Positions 1 through 7,369 of a stretch of 9,575 nt of DNA are shown here, piece after piece (within the stretch, counting starts at the first letter, position 1; the number at the start of each line of letters is the position of its first letter). Origin of the DNA: Syntrophomonas sp. (GTDB lineage Bacteria; Bacillota; Syntrophomonadia; Syntrophomonadales; Syntrophomonadaceae). The translations under genes and the position numbers were made by a program. The notes under the pieces were generated by a model, which was not told the DNA's origin, did not search any database, and saw only the letters and a program-made list of their open reading frames with translations. The DNA lies in contig DLUN01000096.1 of NCBI GenBank assembly GCA_003444615.1, forward strand, positions 1-9,575, read 5' to 3'.

Positions 1-207
1 ATCTGAGGTTGTGTCGCCAGTAGTCATTGGTGGTTTATTCTGCAGATTTTTCAACTTACTTATTACTTCATGATCTGCATGAGAGCTATTAAAGTGCTTC
101 GACTTTGTATACTGATTATTGCAGAAGGGGCATGTTTTTTCATCTGATAAGGGGGTAGGAAATCTGCTCCACTGGTTACATACCTGGCAAAAAAGCCAAT
201 AAGCCAT
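1..207 (-). CDS. Zinc-ribbon protein of unknown function, C-terminus beyond the window
   Basis: Sixty-nine codons are open from an ATG at 207-205 to the window edge, with no stop, so the gene is truncated by the window. A strong ribosome binding site (GGAAGGAG in the minus strand, about 216-223) sits eight bases before the ATG and decides the start. The protein opens MAYWLFCQVC and carries two CxxC pairs (C7/C10 and C26/C29) about 15 residues apart, the layout of a four-cysteine zinc ribbon. The part after residue 35 is polar and looks unstructured. I do not recognise a named family. Zinc binding is inferred from cysteine spacing; a role in nucleic acid or protein binding would be a guess. 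It is divergent from the acyl-CoA synthetase gene and shares a 343-base upstream region with it. Confidence 0.7.
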   Translation of the reverse strand, partial: MAYWLFCQVCNQWSRFPTPLSDEKTCPFCNNQYTKSKHFNSSHADHEVISKLKNLQNKPPMTTGDTTSD

Positions 208-336
208 AAGTATTATCTCCTTCCTGAAAATAATAACCATAGACAGCAAAAAGCTGGTTTTTAATAAACATAGTATCGAGTCGTCTACATTTTATGAATA
301 TAAAATCATAATGTGACTATTAATATGGAGGTAAAA

Positions 337-384
337 ATGGAGCCAGGTGGTGGGAAGCGCAAAAAACAAGATATAGATAAATAG
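337..384 (+). CDS. Possible 15-residue small peptide, unrecognised
   Basis: An ATG at 337 follows GGAGG (327-331) at a five-base spacing and opens 15 codons (MEPGGGKRKKQDIDK) ending in TAG at 382-384. The peptide is glycine- and lysine-rich at the start. It ends before the promoter at 431-459, so it is not a leader peptide of the acyl-CoA synthetase transcript. A second frame starting at 381 runs to TAA at 434-436 and would encode an amphipathic tail (IVENIRNSLGLRLKEGGC). The two could therefore be halves of a small gene broken by a frameshift. The good ribosome binding site is the only positive evidence for translation. Confidence 0.25.
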   Translation: MEPGGGKRKKQDIDK

Positions 385-430
385 TGGAAAATATTAGGAA
401 CTCATTAGGCTTGCGACTGAAAGAAGGTGG

Positions 431-459
431 TTGTTAACTGTCCATTTAAGTTTTATAAT
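431..459 (+). promoter_or_regulatory. Sigma-A type promoter for the acyl-CoA synthetase gene
   Basis: TTGTTA at 431-436 and TATAAT at 454-459 are separated by exactly 17 bases, close to the vegetative consensus. The predicted start is near 466, giving a leader of about 85 bases before the ATG at 551. A palindrome CAGTA-GTGTG-TACTG (463-477) overlaps the predicted start and could be an operator. Confidence 0.7.
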
Positions 460-550
460 TTTCAGTAGTGTGTACTGCTTTTATGGTAGTATGGTCTATT
501 ATCTATTATTATTTATTATTGGTTAGGTAGGACGGGAGGAAGGAAAGAAA

Positions 551-2185
551 ATGCCTATTACAGAGTTTTTGGTACGCAATGCACAAATGTACGGACAGGA
601 AAAATGCCTCACCGAGATTAACATGGATCTGCAGGAAAGGCACAACGTAACCTGGCTGGAATATGAACTGATTGAGAACAATCCGGCTGGAGAATACCGG
701 CGGGATATGACCTGGCGAGTGTTCGACGAAAAAGCAAATCGACTGGCCAATTTGTTAATCAAGAGAGGAATTAAAAAAGGTGATAAGGTGGCTATTCTGT
801 TGATGAATTGCTTGGAATGGCTGCCTATTTATTTTGGCATATTAAAAACTGGAGCTATTGCTGTTCCTTTGAATTTCCGTTATACAGCTGAGGAAATCAA
901 ATACTGCCTGGATTTGTCAGACAGTGTGGCTTTAATATTCGGTCCGGAGTTTATTGACCGGATGGAAACAATTATCGATCAAATCCCCAAAGTGAAAATT
1001 TTATTCTATGCCGGGGAAAATCGTCCTCTTTTTGCCGAAAGTTATGATCGCCTTACCGCCAATTGTTCTTCAGAAGATCCTGGTATTCATTTATCTGATG
1101 ATGATGATGCGGTTATCTACTTTTCTTCTGGGACCACTGGGTTCCCCAAAGCTATTTTGCATACTCACCGCAGCTTGATGTCAGCGGCTTATACCGAACA
1201 GGCTCATCACAGGCAAACCCGTGAAGACAACTTTTTATGTATTCCACCGCTTTACCATACCGGTGCTAAGATGCACTGGTTTGGCAGTCTTATATCAGGC
1301 AGCAAAGCCGTATTACTAAGAGGGGTTAAGCCGGAATGGATACTCAAAACGGTGTCCGAAGAAAAAATAACTATTGTCTGGCTTTTGGTTCCCTGGGCCC
1401 AAGACATTTTGGATGCTATTGAAAGAGGAGATGTTAATCTGGATGATTATGAGCTGTCCCAGTGGCGGCTAATGCATATAGGTGCGCAACCGGTGCCACC
1501 CAGCTTGATTCGCCGGTGGAAAAAGTATTTTCCCGGTCATCTCTATGATACAAATTATGGCCTTAGTGAATCAATTGGCCCTGGATGTGTACATTTGGGA
1601 TTAGAAAACATACACAAAGTTGGGGCTATAGGGATTCCCGGCCACAACTGGCAAGCTAAGATTGTTGATCACAATGGAGTTGCTATTTCTAACGGGGAGG
1701 TTGGGGAATTAGTAGTAAATGGGCCGGGAGTCATGAAAGGCTATTATAAGGACCCTGAAGCAACTGCAGCAGTACTCAGGGATGGCTGGTTGTATACCGG
1801 TGATATGGCCCGTATGGATGAAGACGGTTTTATTTATTTGGTTGACCGGAAAAAAGACGTGATAATAAGTGGGGGAGAAAACCTGTATCCCGTGCAGATT
1901 GAAGATTTTCTCCGCGCTCATGAAGCTATAAAAGATGTAGCCGTAATAGGATTACCCGATAAACGCTTAGGTGAAATAGCAGCGGCTATTATCGAATTAA
2001 AACCGGGCTATAGCTGTACGGAGGAGGAAATAAGACAGTTTTGTGCCCCTATGCCGCGCTACAAACGCCCCCGGGTGATAATTTTTGATAATGTGCCTCG
2101 TAATCCAACCGGTAAGATTGAAAAACCGCGTTTACGTGACAAGTATGGGGCGACACGCTTGGTAGCAGCTCAAACCCAAAGTTAA
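551..2185 (+). CDS. AMP-forming acyl-CoA synthetase (class I adenylate-forming enzyme)
   Basis: This cytoplasmic enzyme activates a carboxylic acid with ATP to an acyl-adenylate and transfers it to coenzyme A. The 544-residue length is normal for fatty-acyl-CoA ligases. Visible motifs are the phosphate-binding loop YFSSGTTGFPK (190-200), YGLSES (336-341), the hinge-region motif GDMARMDEDGFI with adenosine-contacting D418, VDRKKDVIISGGENLYP (431-447) with R433, and NPTGKIEKP with the catalytic lysine K522. All key residues are present, so it should be active. The ATG is seven bases after a strong GGGAGGAAGG site (534-543). A promoter lies upstream and a terminator follows, so it is probably transcribed alone. 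Substrate cannot be read from sequence; a medium- or long-chain fatty acid is plausible, and an aromatic acid is an alternative. Confidence 0.93.
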   Translation: MPITEFLVRNAQMYGQEKCLTEINMDLQERHNVTWLEYELIENNPAGEYRRDMTWRVFDEKANRLANLLIKRGIKKGDKVAILLMNCLEWLPIYFGILKTGAIAVPLNFRYTAEEIKYCLDLSDSVALIFGPEFIDRMETIIDQIPKVKILFYAGENRPLFAESYDRLTANCSSEDPGIHLSDDDDAVIYFSSGTTGFPKAILHTHRSLMSAAYTEQAHHRQTREDNFLCIPPLYHTGAKMHWFGSLISGSKAVLLRGVKPEWILKTVSEEKITIVWLLVPWAQDILDAIERGDVNLDDYELSQWRLMHIGAQPVPPSLIRRWKKYFPGHLYDTNYGLSESIGPGCVHLGLENIHKVGAIGIPGHNWQAKIVDHNGVAISNGEVGELVVNGPGVMKGYYKDPEATAAVLRDGWLYTGDMARMDEDGFIYLVDRKKDVIISGGENLYPVQIEDFLRAHEAIKDVAVIGLPDKRLGEIAAAIIELKPGYSCTEEEIRQFCAPMPRYKRPRVIIFDNVPRNPTGKIEKPRLRDKYGATRLVAAQTQS

Positions 2186-2199
2186 CGGTTATTTAATGG

Positions 2200-2266
2200 G
2201 AAGGCATTCTTTTCAGGGTACCTCTTATTTGCTTAAGAGACAGATGAGAAGAAGGCCTTCTTTTTT
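2200..2266 (+). terminator. Rho-independent terminator after the acyl-CoA synthetase
   Basis: The arms 2200-2214 and 2246-2260 pair over 15 positions with one mismatch and one G-U pair, and are followed by TTTTTT (2261-2266). A smaller hairpin, CTCTTA (2222-2227) with TAAGAG (2234-2239), sits inside the loop. The 3' arm also contains the palindrome AGAAGGCCTTCT. It lies 15 bases after the synthetase stop codon. Confidence 0.8.
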
Positions 2267-2296
2267 ATATGCCAGTTTTCGCCCCGCAAATCCGGT

Positions 2297-2325
2297 TTGC
2301 CTGTGCCAACATCACTGGATATAAT
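2297..2325 (+). promoter_or_regulatory. Sigma-A type promoter for the MBL-fold hydrolase
   Basis: TTGCCT at 2297-2302 and TATAAT at 2320-2325 are separated by 17 bases, predicting a transcript start near 2332. It follows the synthetase terminator directly and precedes the ribosome binding site at 2353-2360, so the hydrolase has its own transcription unit. It also shows that an open frame beginning at 2269 cannot be the protein start for this transcript. Confidence 0.7.
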
Positions 2326-2352
2326 GACCATAAACTGCTAATAGCGAACAGC

Positions 2353-2360
2353 GAGGAGGT
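2353..2360 (+). promoter_or_regulatory. Ribosome binding site that fixes the hydrolase start at 2371
   Basis: GAGGAGGT is a near-perfect Shine-Dalgarno sequence ten bases before the ATG at 2371. The in-frame ATG at 2269 has only the terminator's T run in front of it. Confidence 0.75.
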
Positions 2361-2370
2361 TAACTATCTC

Positions 2371-3045
2371 ATGGCGGTTAAAATTTGTCCACATGTTTAC
2401 CAGGTGGGTGGAAGCAACCTGTCACATCCAGATGATTGCTGCATATATTTAGTGGAGTCGGAGCAGGAATGCGCCCTTATTGACGCTGGGGCAGGCAAGG
2501 GAACCGAGCGGGTACTGGGTAATATTGCAAAGTGCGGTTTTTCTGCCAGCAATATACGCTACATAATAGTTACTCATGGTCATATCGACCACATTGGAGG
2601 GTTAAAGGAACTTCAGAGTAAAACTGGGGCTCAGGTAGTAGCCCCTGCTTTGGAGCTTGATGCTGTAGAAAAGGGCGACTCCCGGCTTACCGCAGCCTCT
2701 TGGTACGGTATTGACTATCAACCTGTAAAGGTAGACCATATCATCAGACAAGACAGTGAAACATTGCAACTGGGGCAAATGGAACTGGTCTTTTTACACA
2801 CTCCTGGCCATACTCCCGGGAGTATTTCAATTCTTTGCCAATGTGCGGGGGTAAAGGTATTGTTCGGACAAGATATACACGGTCCTTTTAACCGGGAATG
2901 GGGATCAGACATTGACCAATGGCGCAGGTCTATGGAGCGACTGCTGGAGTTGGAAGCAGATATATTATGTGAAGGCCACTTTGGCATATTTGAGCCTGCT
3001 CACCAAGTGCGCCAATATATAGAATCGTACCTGCGCCGCTATTAG
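2371..3045 (+). CDS. Metallo-beta-lactamase fold hydrolase (glyoxalase II-like)
   Basis: This 224-residue soluble protein has the binuclear metal signature of the MBL superfamily: HGHIDH (H69, H71, D73, H74), HTPGH (H143, H147), the bridging aspartate in GQDIH (D168) and a final histidine in EGH (H203). Families with this layout hydrolyse thioesters, lactones or related bonds using zinc or iron. The length and the HTPGHTPGS segment resemble hydroxyacylglutathione-hydrolase-like proteins, but no glutathione-binding C-terminal domain is present. The open frame extends 34 codons further upstream, but that part overlaps a promoter and a terminator tail and does not look like MBL sequence, so I start at 2371. 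A thioester substrate linked to the adjacent acyl-CoA synthetase is possible but unproven. Confidence 0.88.
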   Translation: MAVKICPHVYQVGGSNLSHPDDCCIYLVESEQECALIDAGAGKGTERVLGNIAKCGFSASNIRYIIVTHGHIDHIGGLKELQSKTGAQVVAPALELDAVEKGDSRLTAASWYGIDYQPVKVDHIIRQDSETLQLGQMELVFLHTPGHTPGSISILCQCAGVKVLFGQDIHGPFNREWGSDIDQWRRSMERLLELEADILCEGHFGIFEPAHQVRQYIESYLRRY

Positions 3046-3235
3046 CTGCTGGAGAAGACAACCTTTACAGCGGCAGGTAGTATATAATTAGTGTTAGTGA
3101 GCTTCTCTGGTCGCGGGAAGTGATATATTTTTGCCAAGCAAAATACAATAATATTAACCAATTACCTTATTACAGGTTCTTATCATTAAACCAGTGGTTA
3201 GTAAAAAGACTGTTTTTCTAAAGAGGGCGAGGAGA

Positions 3236-4078
3236 ATGGTAAAAATAACAGCAGATAGTACCTGCGATCTATCAGAAAACATTATTAAGGCCATGAACAT
3301 TACTTTGATTCCTTTACATATTATCGCCGGTGAGCAAGTATTCCGTGATGGTGTAGACATAACTCCCCCTGATATTTTTAGATTGGTGGAACAAGAAGAA
3401 CAATTCTGCAAAACCTCAGCAGTAAATGTGTACCAATATGTCTCGGTATTCCAGGAACTTTCCCCTCAGTATGAGGCGATAATTCATATTTGTATCGGCT
3501 CCGAGTTTTCCACCTGTTATCAGAATGCTTGTTTGGCAGCGGGTCAGTTCAATAATGTATATGTGATTGATTCGCGTAATCTTTCCACCGGCAGCGGCCA
3601 TATTGTTTATGATGCTGCTGTTATGGCTCAACAGGGAAAAGACCCCACCGAAATATGCCGAACTCTGGACATGACTATTCCTAAGGTAGAAGCTAGTTTT
3701 GTTATTGACCGCCTCGATTATTTACACAAGGGAGGCCGTTGTTCTGGGTTGGAAGCAGTTGGTGCCAAAATCCTCAATATAAAACCATGTATTGAAGTTG
3801 TACACGGAAAAATGAAAGTTGGTAAGAAGTACCGGGGCAGTTTTGAACACTGTCTGGAACATTATGTGAAAGATCGATTGAGTAATCGTACCGATATCGA
3901 TTATAGCCGGATATTTATAACTCACCCTGTGTGTGCAGATAAAACCGTGGCCAGGGTGAAAGAACTAGTGGATAAGTACGCAGATTTTGAAGAAGTGATT
4001 GAAACCAGAGCTGGATGCACGATTTCCAGCCATTGTGGTCCCAATACTCTGGGTATTCTTTTCAAACGTAAATTATAG
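3236..4078 (+). CDS. DegV family fatty-acid-binding protein
   Basis: The 280-residue length and end-to-end motifs match the DegV (FakB-like) family, which binds a single fatty acid and, in characterised cases, presents it to the kinase FakA for acyl-phosphate formation. Visible motifs are ITADSTCDLS (4-13), KTSAVN (59-64), IGSEFSTCYQNA (87-98), VIDSRNLSTGSG (110-121), DRLDYLHKGGR (158-168) and SSHCGPNTLGI (264-274). The binding-loop segment is usually written SGLSGTYQ; here it reads SEFSTCYQ, with S92 retained. The ATG at 3236 is eight bases after AGAGGG (3222-3227); an in-frame GTG at 3194 would add 14 basic residues not typical of the family. No FakA partner is visible. TATAAT at 3083-3088 lacks a good -35, so the promoter is uncertain. 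It converges with the next gene, with only 20 bases between stops. Confidence 0.92.
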   Translation: MVKITADSTCDLSENIIKAMNITLIPLHIIAGEQVFRDGVDITPPDIFRLVEQEEQFCKTSAVNVYQYVSVFQELSPQYEAIIHICIGSEFSTCYQNACLAAGQFNNVYVIDSRNLSTGSGHIVYDAAVMAQQGKDPTEICRTLDMTIPKVEASFVIDRLDYLHKGGRCSGLEAVGAKILNIKPCIEVVHGKMKVGKKYRGSFEHCLEHYVKDRLSNRTDIDYSRIFITHPVCADKTVARVKELVDKYADFEEVIETRAGCTISSHCGPNTLGILFKRKL

Positions 4079-4098
4079 AGTGGCCTGAGGCGGTTTAG

Positions 4099-5433
4099 TC
4101 AATTATAATTGCTGGCTAACTGCTCATCGAAAGAGACCAAAGCCGTTTCCAAGCGGTGATTTCTAATTTCTGTAACCTTGATTATAAGTCCATACACCTC
4201 CAGTTCGGGTGTGCTTCCATCTTCAGGGATACTTCCCAGTAACCCAAATATCAATCCACCAAAAGTATCGTAGCCGTCCTCAGGCAGGTCTACTCCCAGT
4301 TGCTGAGAGACTAAATTCAAAGGAGCTGCCCCAGCTATTCTCCAGGTTTGCGGTTCAATTTGCTCAATTAAAGGAGGTTCAGCTGGAACGGTATCATCAT
4401 CTTCCAGGTCACCAACAATTTCTTCCAAAAGATCATTAATGGTTACGATACCGCTCATGCCCCCGTAATCATCCAAAACAATGGCAAAATGGTTACGGCT
4501 GTTTTTCATATTGTTAAACAGTACATCAGCTCGCACGGTTTCGGGTACAAAATAAGCTGGCCTGAGGGCTTGTTCAATAATATTATCACGGGTTTTATCT
4601 TTAACTCGAAAGTAATCCATAGCTTTTAATACACCTATAACCTTATCGGGACTCTGCTCGCATACTGGATAAACTGAATGACGATTTTCCAAAATGGTTT
4701 GCTCCCACTGCTGGACACTTTCATCCATCCAAAGAATGGCCACTTCAGTTCTATGGGTCATAATATCCTCCGCATTTTTATCGTTGAATTCAAATATATT
4801 TTGAATCATATCCTTTTCATTGTGGCTGATAGCACCTTTTTCGCTACCCGCATCCACCATCATACGAATTTCTTCCTCGGTAATATCATTATTATCAGCA
4901 AAAGGGTCAATGCTTATAAGACGCAGCAGGGAGTTAGTGGACACCGTCAACAACCAGACAATAGGACTGAATATCCGGGAAACAAAATATACCAGCCCAG
5001 ACATGGCCAGAGCTATTTCTTCTGCTTTGTGCATGGCCACCCGCTTGGGCACTAATTCACCAAATACTAAAGTAAAGTAAGATAGTATTAAAGTAATGGC
5101 TATAACAGATAAAGTATCTAGGGTGGCAGGAGAAATGGCAACGCCTAAACTAACCAACCAGTTTACCAGGAGATCCGAGAAATTATTAGCCGCGAAGGCA
5201 CTGGCCAGAAATCCGGCTAGTGTGATACCAACTTGAATAGTTGATAGGAAGCGAGCAGGCTGTTCAGTTAATTGGGCCAGACGAACGGCCCGCTTATCAC
5301 CTATACTAACCAGTTTAGCCAGCTTATTATTATTCATCGCAATTACAGCAATTTCAGCACATGCAAATAAAGCGTTAATTATTATTAGAGTAAGCTGCAA
5401 GAGCAACGGCCAAAATAAGTGTTCTCCTGACAA
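4099..5433 (-). CDS. CNNM/CBS/CorC domain membrane transporter (HlyC/CorC family)
   Basis: The 444-residue protein has the full architecture of the hemolysin C/CorC family. An N-terminal CNNM (DUF21) domain has about four hydrophobic segments (about 5-33, 63-100, 106-134, 143-172) and the family motif FGELVPKR (124-131). A CBS pair follows (about 224-276 and 288-343, with DDYGGMSGIVT at 321-331), then a C-terminal CorC/HlyC domain (about 357-436). Members are implicated in magnesium or cobalt export or homeostasis; some were misnamed hemolysins. The start is a TTG (5431-5433). The frame is closed by a TAG at 5446-5448, no ATG lies in between, and an AGGGGG site sits eight bases upstream. No terminator is evident downstream. 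Substrate ion is unproven, but a second metal exporter lies in the same window. Confidence 0.92.
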   Translation of the reverse strand: MSGEHLFWPLLLQLTLIIINALFACAEIAVIAMNNNKLAKLVSIGDKRAVRLAQLTEQPARFLSTIQVGITLAGFLASAFAANNFSDLLVNWLVSLGVAISPATLDTLSVIAITLILSYFTLVFGELVPKRVAMHKAEEIALAMSGLVYFVSRIFSPIVWLLTVSTNSLLRLISIDPFADNNDITEEEIRMMVDAGSEKGAISHNEKDMIQNIFEFNDKNAEDIMTHRTEVAILWMDESVQQWEQTILENRHSVYPVCEQSPDKVIGVLKAMDYFRVKDKTRDNIIEQALRPAYFVPETVRADVLFNNMKNSRNHFAIVLDDYGGMSGIVTINDLLEEIVGDLEDDDTVPAEPPLIEQIEPQTWRIAGAAPLNLVSQQLGVDLPEDGYDTFGGLIFGLLGSIPEDGSTPELEVYGLIIKVTEIRNHRLETALVSFDEQLASNYN

Positions 5434-5856
5434 ACCAACTACCCCCTAATTATTCCAGCCATATGGGCGGCGATATTATTAATGCACCTGCTAAAATAAA
5501 ATAAGCGACATGTATTTACCAACAGATGGAAATCCGCTTGGCAATACTTGACGCTTATTCTAAGTAACTGCTTACCTAAGATACATCGCTCCGGTATTTC
5601 TTCCAATTAACAATTCACTCCCAGATAAATTGAGAAAAGTTTACTATATAATGACAGTTTAGTCAATATGGCATACTGGCAACCTCTGCACTGGTAACAC
5701 TTGGGCTTAAACTTAACTTAAATAATACCAAAATTTATATTATTGTTAGCTATTATTAGTGTCAAAAGATGGCGCTAAAAACATCACATGCAAATAAAGG
5801 AAACAGAAACCATTTAGAGAAATTAAAAATACTTAAAACAAAAAGGGGGATCAAGC
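5434..5856. other. Divergent intergenic region of 423 bases without a gene
   Basis: The region lies between two divergent genes that both use TTG starts and G-rich ribosome binding sites (minus strand near 5442-5447; plus strand AAGGGGG at 5843-5849). It is AT-rich. A good -10 (TATAAT, 5647-5652, plus) has no matching -35 at 16-18 bases. Weak pairs such as TTGGGC (5701-5706) with TAATAC (5723-5728) are not convincing. Short frames (for example a 13-codon one near 5526) lack ribosome binding sites. I see no terminator, RNA gene or clear operator. Confidence 0.5.
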
Positions 5857-7143
5857 TTGGACCAAGAACTGGTTGAAAATCTGCGCAAAGTTGGCATTCC
5901 TTATATAAACGACATACCGTGGGGTACTCATATTTGTTCCTTTTTTGGGAGCAAAAGTGATTTACTAGGGATAGTTGTCCCGTATTTTAAGGCCGGATTA
6001 GAAAACAATGAATTCTGTATCTGGGTGGTTTCGGAGCCATTGGATGTTTCGGAAGCTAGGGAGGCCTTAGAAGCTGCCATACCCGATTTCCAATCATATA
6101 CAGAGCAAATAGAATTATATAATCATCGTGATTGGTATCAAGTTTCAGAACTAGATGCAGATAGGATAGTACAGGCCTGGATCACTAAATTGAAGGCAGC
6201 CATTAGTAATGGTTATGAAGGTATCAGGGTTTGCGGCAGTACAGTTTGGACAGACTTTAGATCCTGGAAAAAATACCTAGATTATGAGGCCAAGGTGGAA
6301 AATATTATTGGTTCTCTGCAAACAATTGCTTTGTGTCCATTTCAATTGGAGAAATGCGGACTCCTTGAACTTCTAGGTTTAGCGCAAATTCACGACTTTA
6401 CTTTTATCAGTTGTAAAGACCCCTTCAGCTATTTAAACAGCATGGTTAATACTGATCGTTTTGAATTAATCGGGAAGATGGCAGCTAGTGTAGCCCATGA
6501 GATTAGAAATCCCATGACATCGGTAAAGGGTTTTATCCAGCTGCTACAGGGTGATAAGGATTTACAGAAATACTCTTCCTATTTTATGTTGATGATCGAC
6601 GAACTGGAACGGGCCAATGATATAATTACTGAGTATTTATCCATAGCCAAACCAAGGGTTCGCAATGTGGAAAATCATAATCTAAATGAAATATTAACTA
6701 CTATGCTGCTGTTGCTCCAGGCTGATGCTCGCAAGGAAGACAAAGACGTGATCCTGGTAACTGGTGATACTGCGGATATATTAGTTGACCCCAGAGAAAT
6801 CCGGCAGGTTATCCTTAATTTGGTACGCAATGGATTGGACTCTATGCCATCTGGAGGGGTTGTGGAAATACGAACCTCCATGCAAAATAACGAAATTGTA
6901 TTAGAAGTAGAGGACAGCGGTCATGGAATACCCGAAGAAATCCAAGTTCATCTTGGCAAACCTTTCGTGACTACCAAGGAACACGGTACGGGTTTGGGAA
7001 TGTATGTCACCTACAACATTCTTAAAAGTTACCAAGCCAACATAAATATACGTTCGTCGAATGAAGGAACACGGTTTATAATACGTTTCCCATCTGCCGA
7101 AGGAGGAAATTCGGATTATATATGTAGATACAAATCCGGCTAA
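5857..7143 (+). CDS. MEDS-domain soluble sensor histidine kinase, orphan
   Basis: The 428-residue protein has no membrane segment or signal peptide, so it should sense a cytoplasmic signal. Residues about 13-185 form a MEDS (methanogen/methylotroph DcmR sensory) domain, recognisable by PWGTHICSFF (21-30, with H25 and C27), VVSEPL and a conserved W-rich segment; the family is proposed to sense small hydrocarbon-type molecules. A HisKA domain follows, with the phospho-acceptor H214 in SVAHEIRNPM, then a HATPase domain with N325 (N box), DSGHG (353-357) and GTGLG (377-381). All catalytic motifs are intact. The start is TTG seven bases after AAGGGGG. No response regulator is adjacent, so it is an orphan kinase. 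Its H-box region (AHEIRNPMTSVKGFIQLL) resembles sporulation phosphorelay kinases, and a spore gene lies next door. Confidence 0.92.
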   Translation: MDQELVENLRKVGIPYINDIPWGTHICSFFGSKSDLLGIVVPYFKAGLENNEFCIWVVSEPLDVSEAREALEAAIPDFQSYTEQIELYNHRDWYQVSELDADRIVQAWITKLKAAISNGYEGIRVCGSTVWTDFRSWKKYLDYEAKVENIIGSLQTIALCPFQLEKCGLLELLGLAQIHDFTFISCKDPFSYLNSMVNTDRFELIGKMAASVAHEIRNPMTSVKGFIQLLQGDKDLQKYSSYFMLMIDELERANDIITEYLSIAKPRVRNVENHNLNEILTTMLLLLQADARKEDKDVILVTGDTADILVDPREIRQVILNLVRNGLDSMPSGGVVEIRTSMQNNEIVLEVEDSGHGIPEEIQVHLGKPFVTTKEHGTGLGMYVTYNILKSYQANINIRSSNEGTRFIIRFPSAEGGNSDYICRYKSG

Positions 7144-7148
7144 TTAAA

Positions 7149-7178
7149 ATGACCACTGGCTATGCTTCCAGCGGTCAT
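7149..7178 (-). terminator. Terminator hairpin between the kinase and sspH
   Basis: ATGACCACTGG (7149-7159) pairs with CCAGCGGTCAT (7168-7178) with one A-C mismatch and an eight-base loop. On the minus strand the stem is followed by TTTTAATTA, a usable U tract, so it best serves sspH. On the plus strand it is followed by CTTCCGAG, which is poor, but it may still act as a weak stop for the kinase mRNA that converges here. Confidence 0.6.
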
Positions 7179-7189
7179 CTTCCGAGCTC

Positions 7190-7363
7190 TCATTCAGTTT
7201 CTCTCAACATGTTAATGGGAACACTTAAACGGTGGTTATTATCCAACAGGCGAATATGAGCCGAATCCTGTTCAATCTGTTCAATCCAAACTGGATGTCC
7301 CTGATAGAGAACTTCAATTACCCCTTTGGACTCCATGATCTCCCGGGCACGATCAACTAACAT
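7190..7363 (-). CDS. sspH: H-type small acid-soluble spore protein
   Basis: This 57-residue protein matches the SspH family over its length: an opening M-x-x-D-R-A-R-E-I-M-E-S, the central VLYQGHPVWIEQI segment, and a LLDNNHRLSVPINML end. SspH proteins are made late in sporulation and packed into the spore core; they are a different family from the DNA-coating alpha/beta type. I chose the ATG at 7363-7361 over the in-frame GTG at 7372. AGAGGTG then sits six bases upstream, the GTG would overlap that site, and family members start four residues before the RA pair. It lies 66 bases after the metal exporter on the same strand with no terminator between, so read-through is possible. A degenerate sigma-G-like pair (AAATA, 18 bases, CAAGCTA at 7391-7385) may supply its own forespore promoter. 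Confidence 0.87.
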   Translation of the reverse strand: MLVDRAREIMESKGVIEVLYQGHPVWIEQIEQDSAHIRLLDNNHRLSVPINMLRETE

Positions 7364-7369
7364 AACCGA

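Larger units (their letters stand above)
208..550. other. Divergent intergenic region with one promoter and a tiny ORF
   Basis: This AT-rich stretch separates the minus-strand zinc-ribbon gene from the plus-strand acyl-CoA synthetase. It holds the zinc-ribbon ribosome binding site, a 15-codon reading frame with a good ribosome binding site (337-384), and a sigma-A type promoter (431-459). Near the predicted transcription start is a short palindrome (463-477), and from about 496 to 522 there is a run of TATTAT-like repeats. I see no promoter of good quality for the minus-strand gene and no RNA gene. Confidence 0.6.

Noticed and set aside
244..262. CAGC-AAAAA-GCTG-GTTTTT as a plus-strand terminator
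   Set aside because: The stem is only four pairs, and no plus-strand gene lies upstream within the window.
3045..3074. Hairpin GCTGCTG / CAGCGGC after the MBL gene as a terminator
   Set aside because: It has seven pairs including a G-U, a 16-base loop and no U tract after it.
4678..5080. Open frames on the plus strand of up to 125 codons
   Set aside because: They are antisense to the CorC-type gene, which has complete family motifs on the minus strand, and they lack ribosome binding sites and family resemblance.
5450..5600. Possible Mg2+ (M-box) or Mn2+ (yybP) riboswitch upstream of the CorC-type gene
   Set aside because: Only short scraps such as TTAGGT (near 5574-5579) or a GGGG run at the ribosome binding site resemble them. 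The other conserved blocks are missing and no leader terminator is present.
5647..5652. TATAAT as the kinase promoter
   Set aside because: The nearest TTGAGA (5630-5635) leaves only an 11-base spacer, and no other -35 is at 16-18 bases.
5769..5876. Basic 35-codon frame overlapping the start of the MEDS kinase
   Set aside because: It has no ribosome binding site, is rich in lysine simply because the region is A-rich, and overlaps a well supported start.
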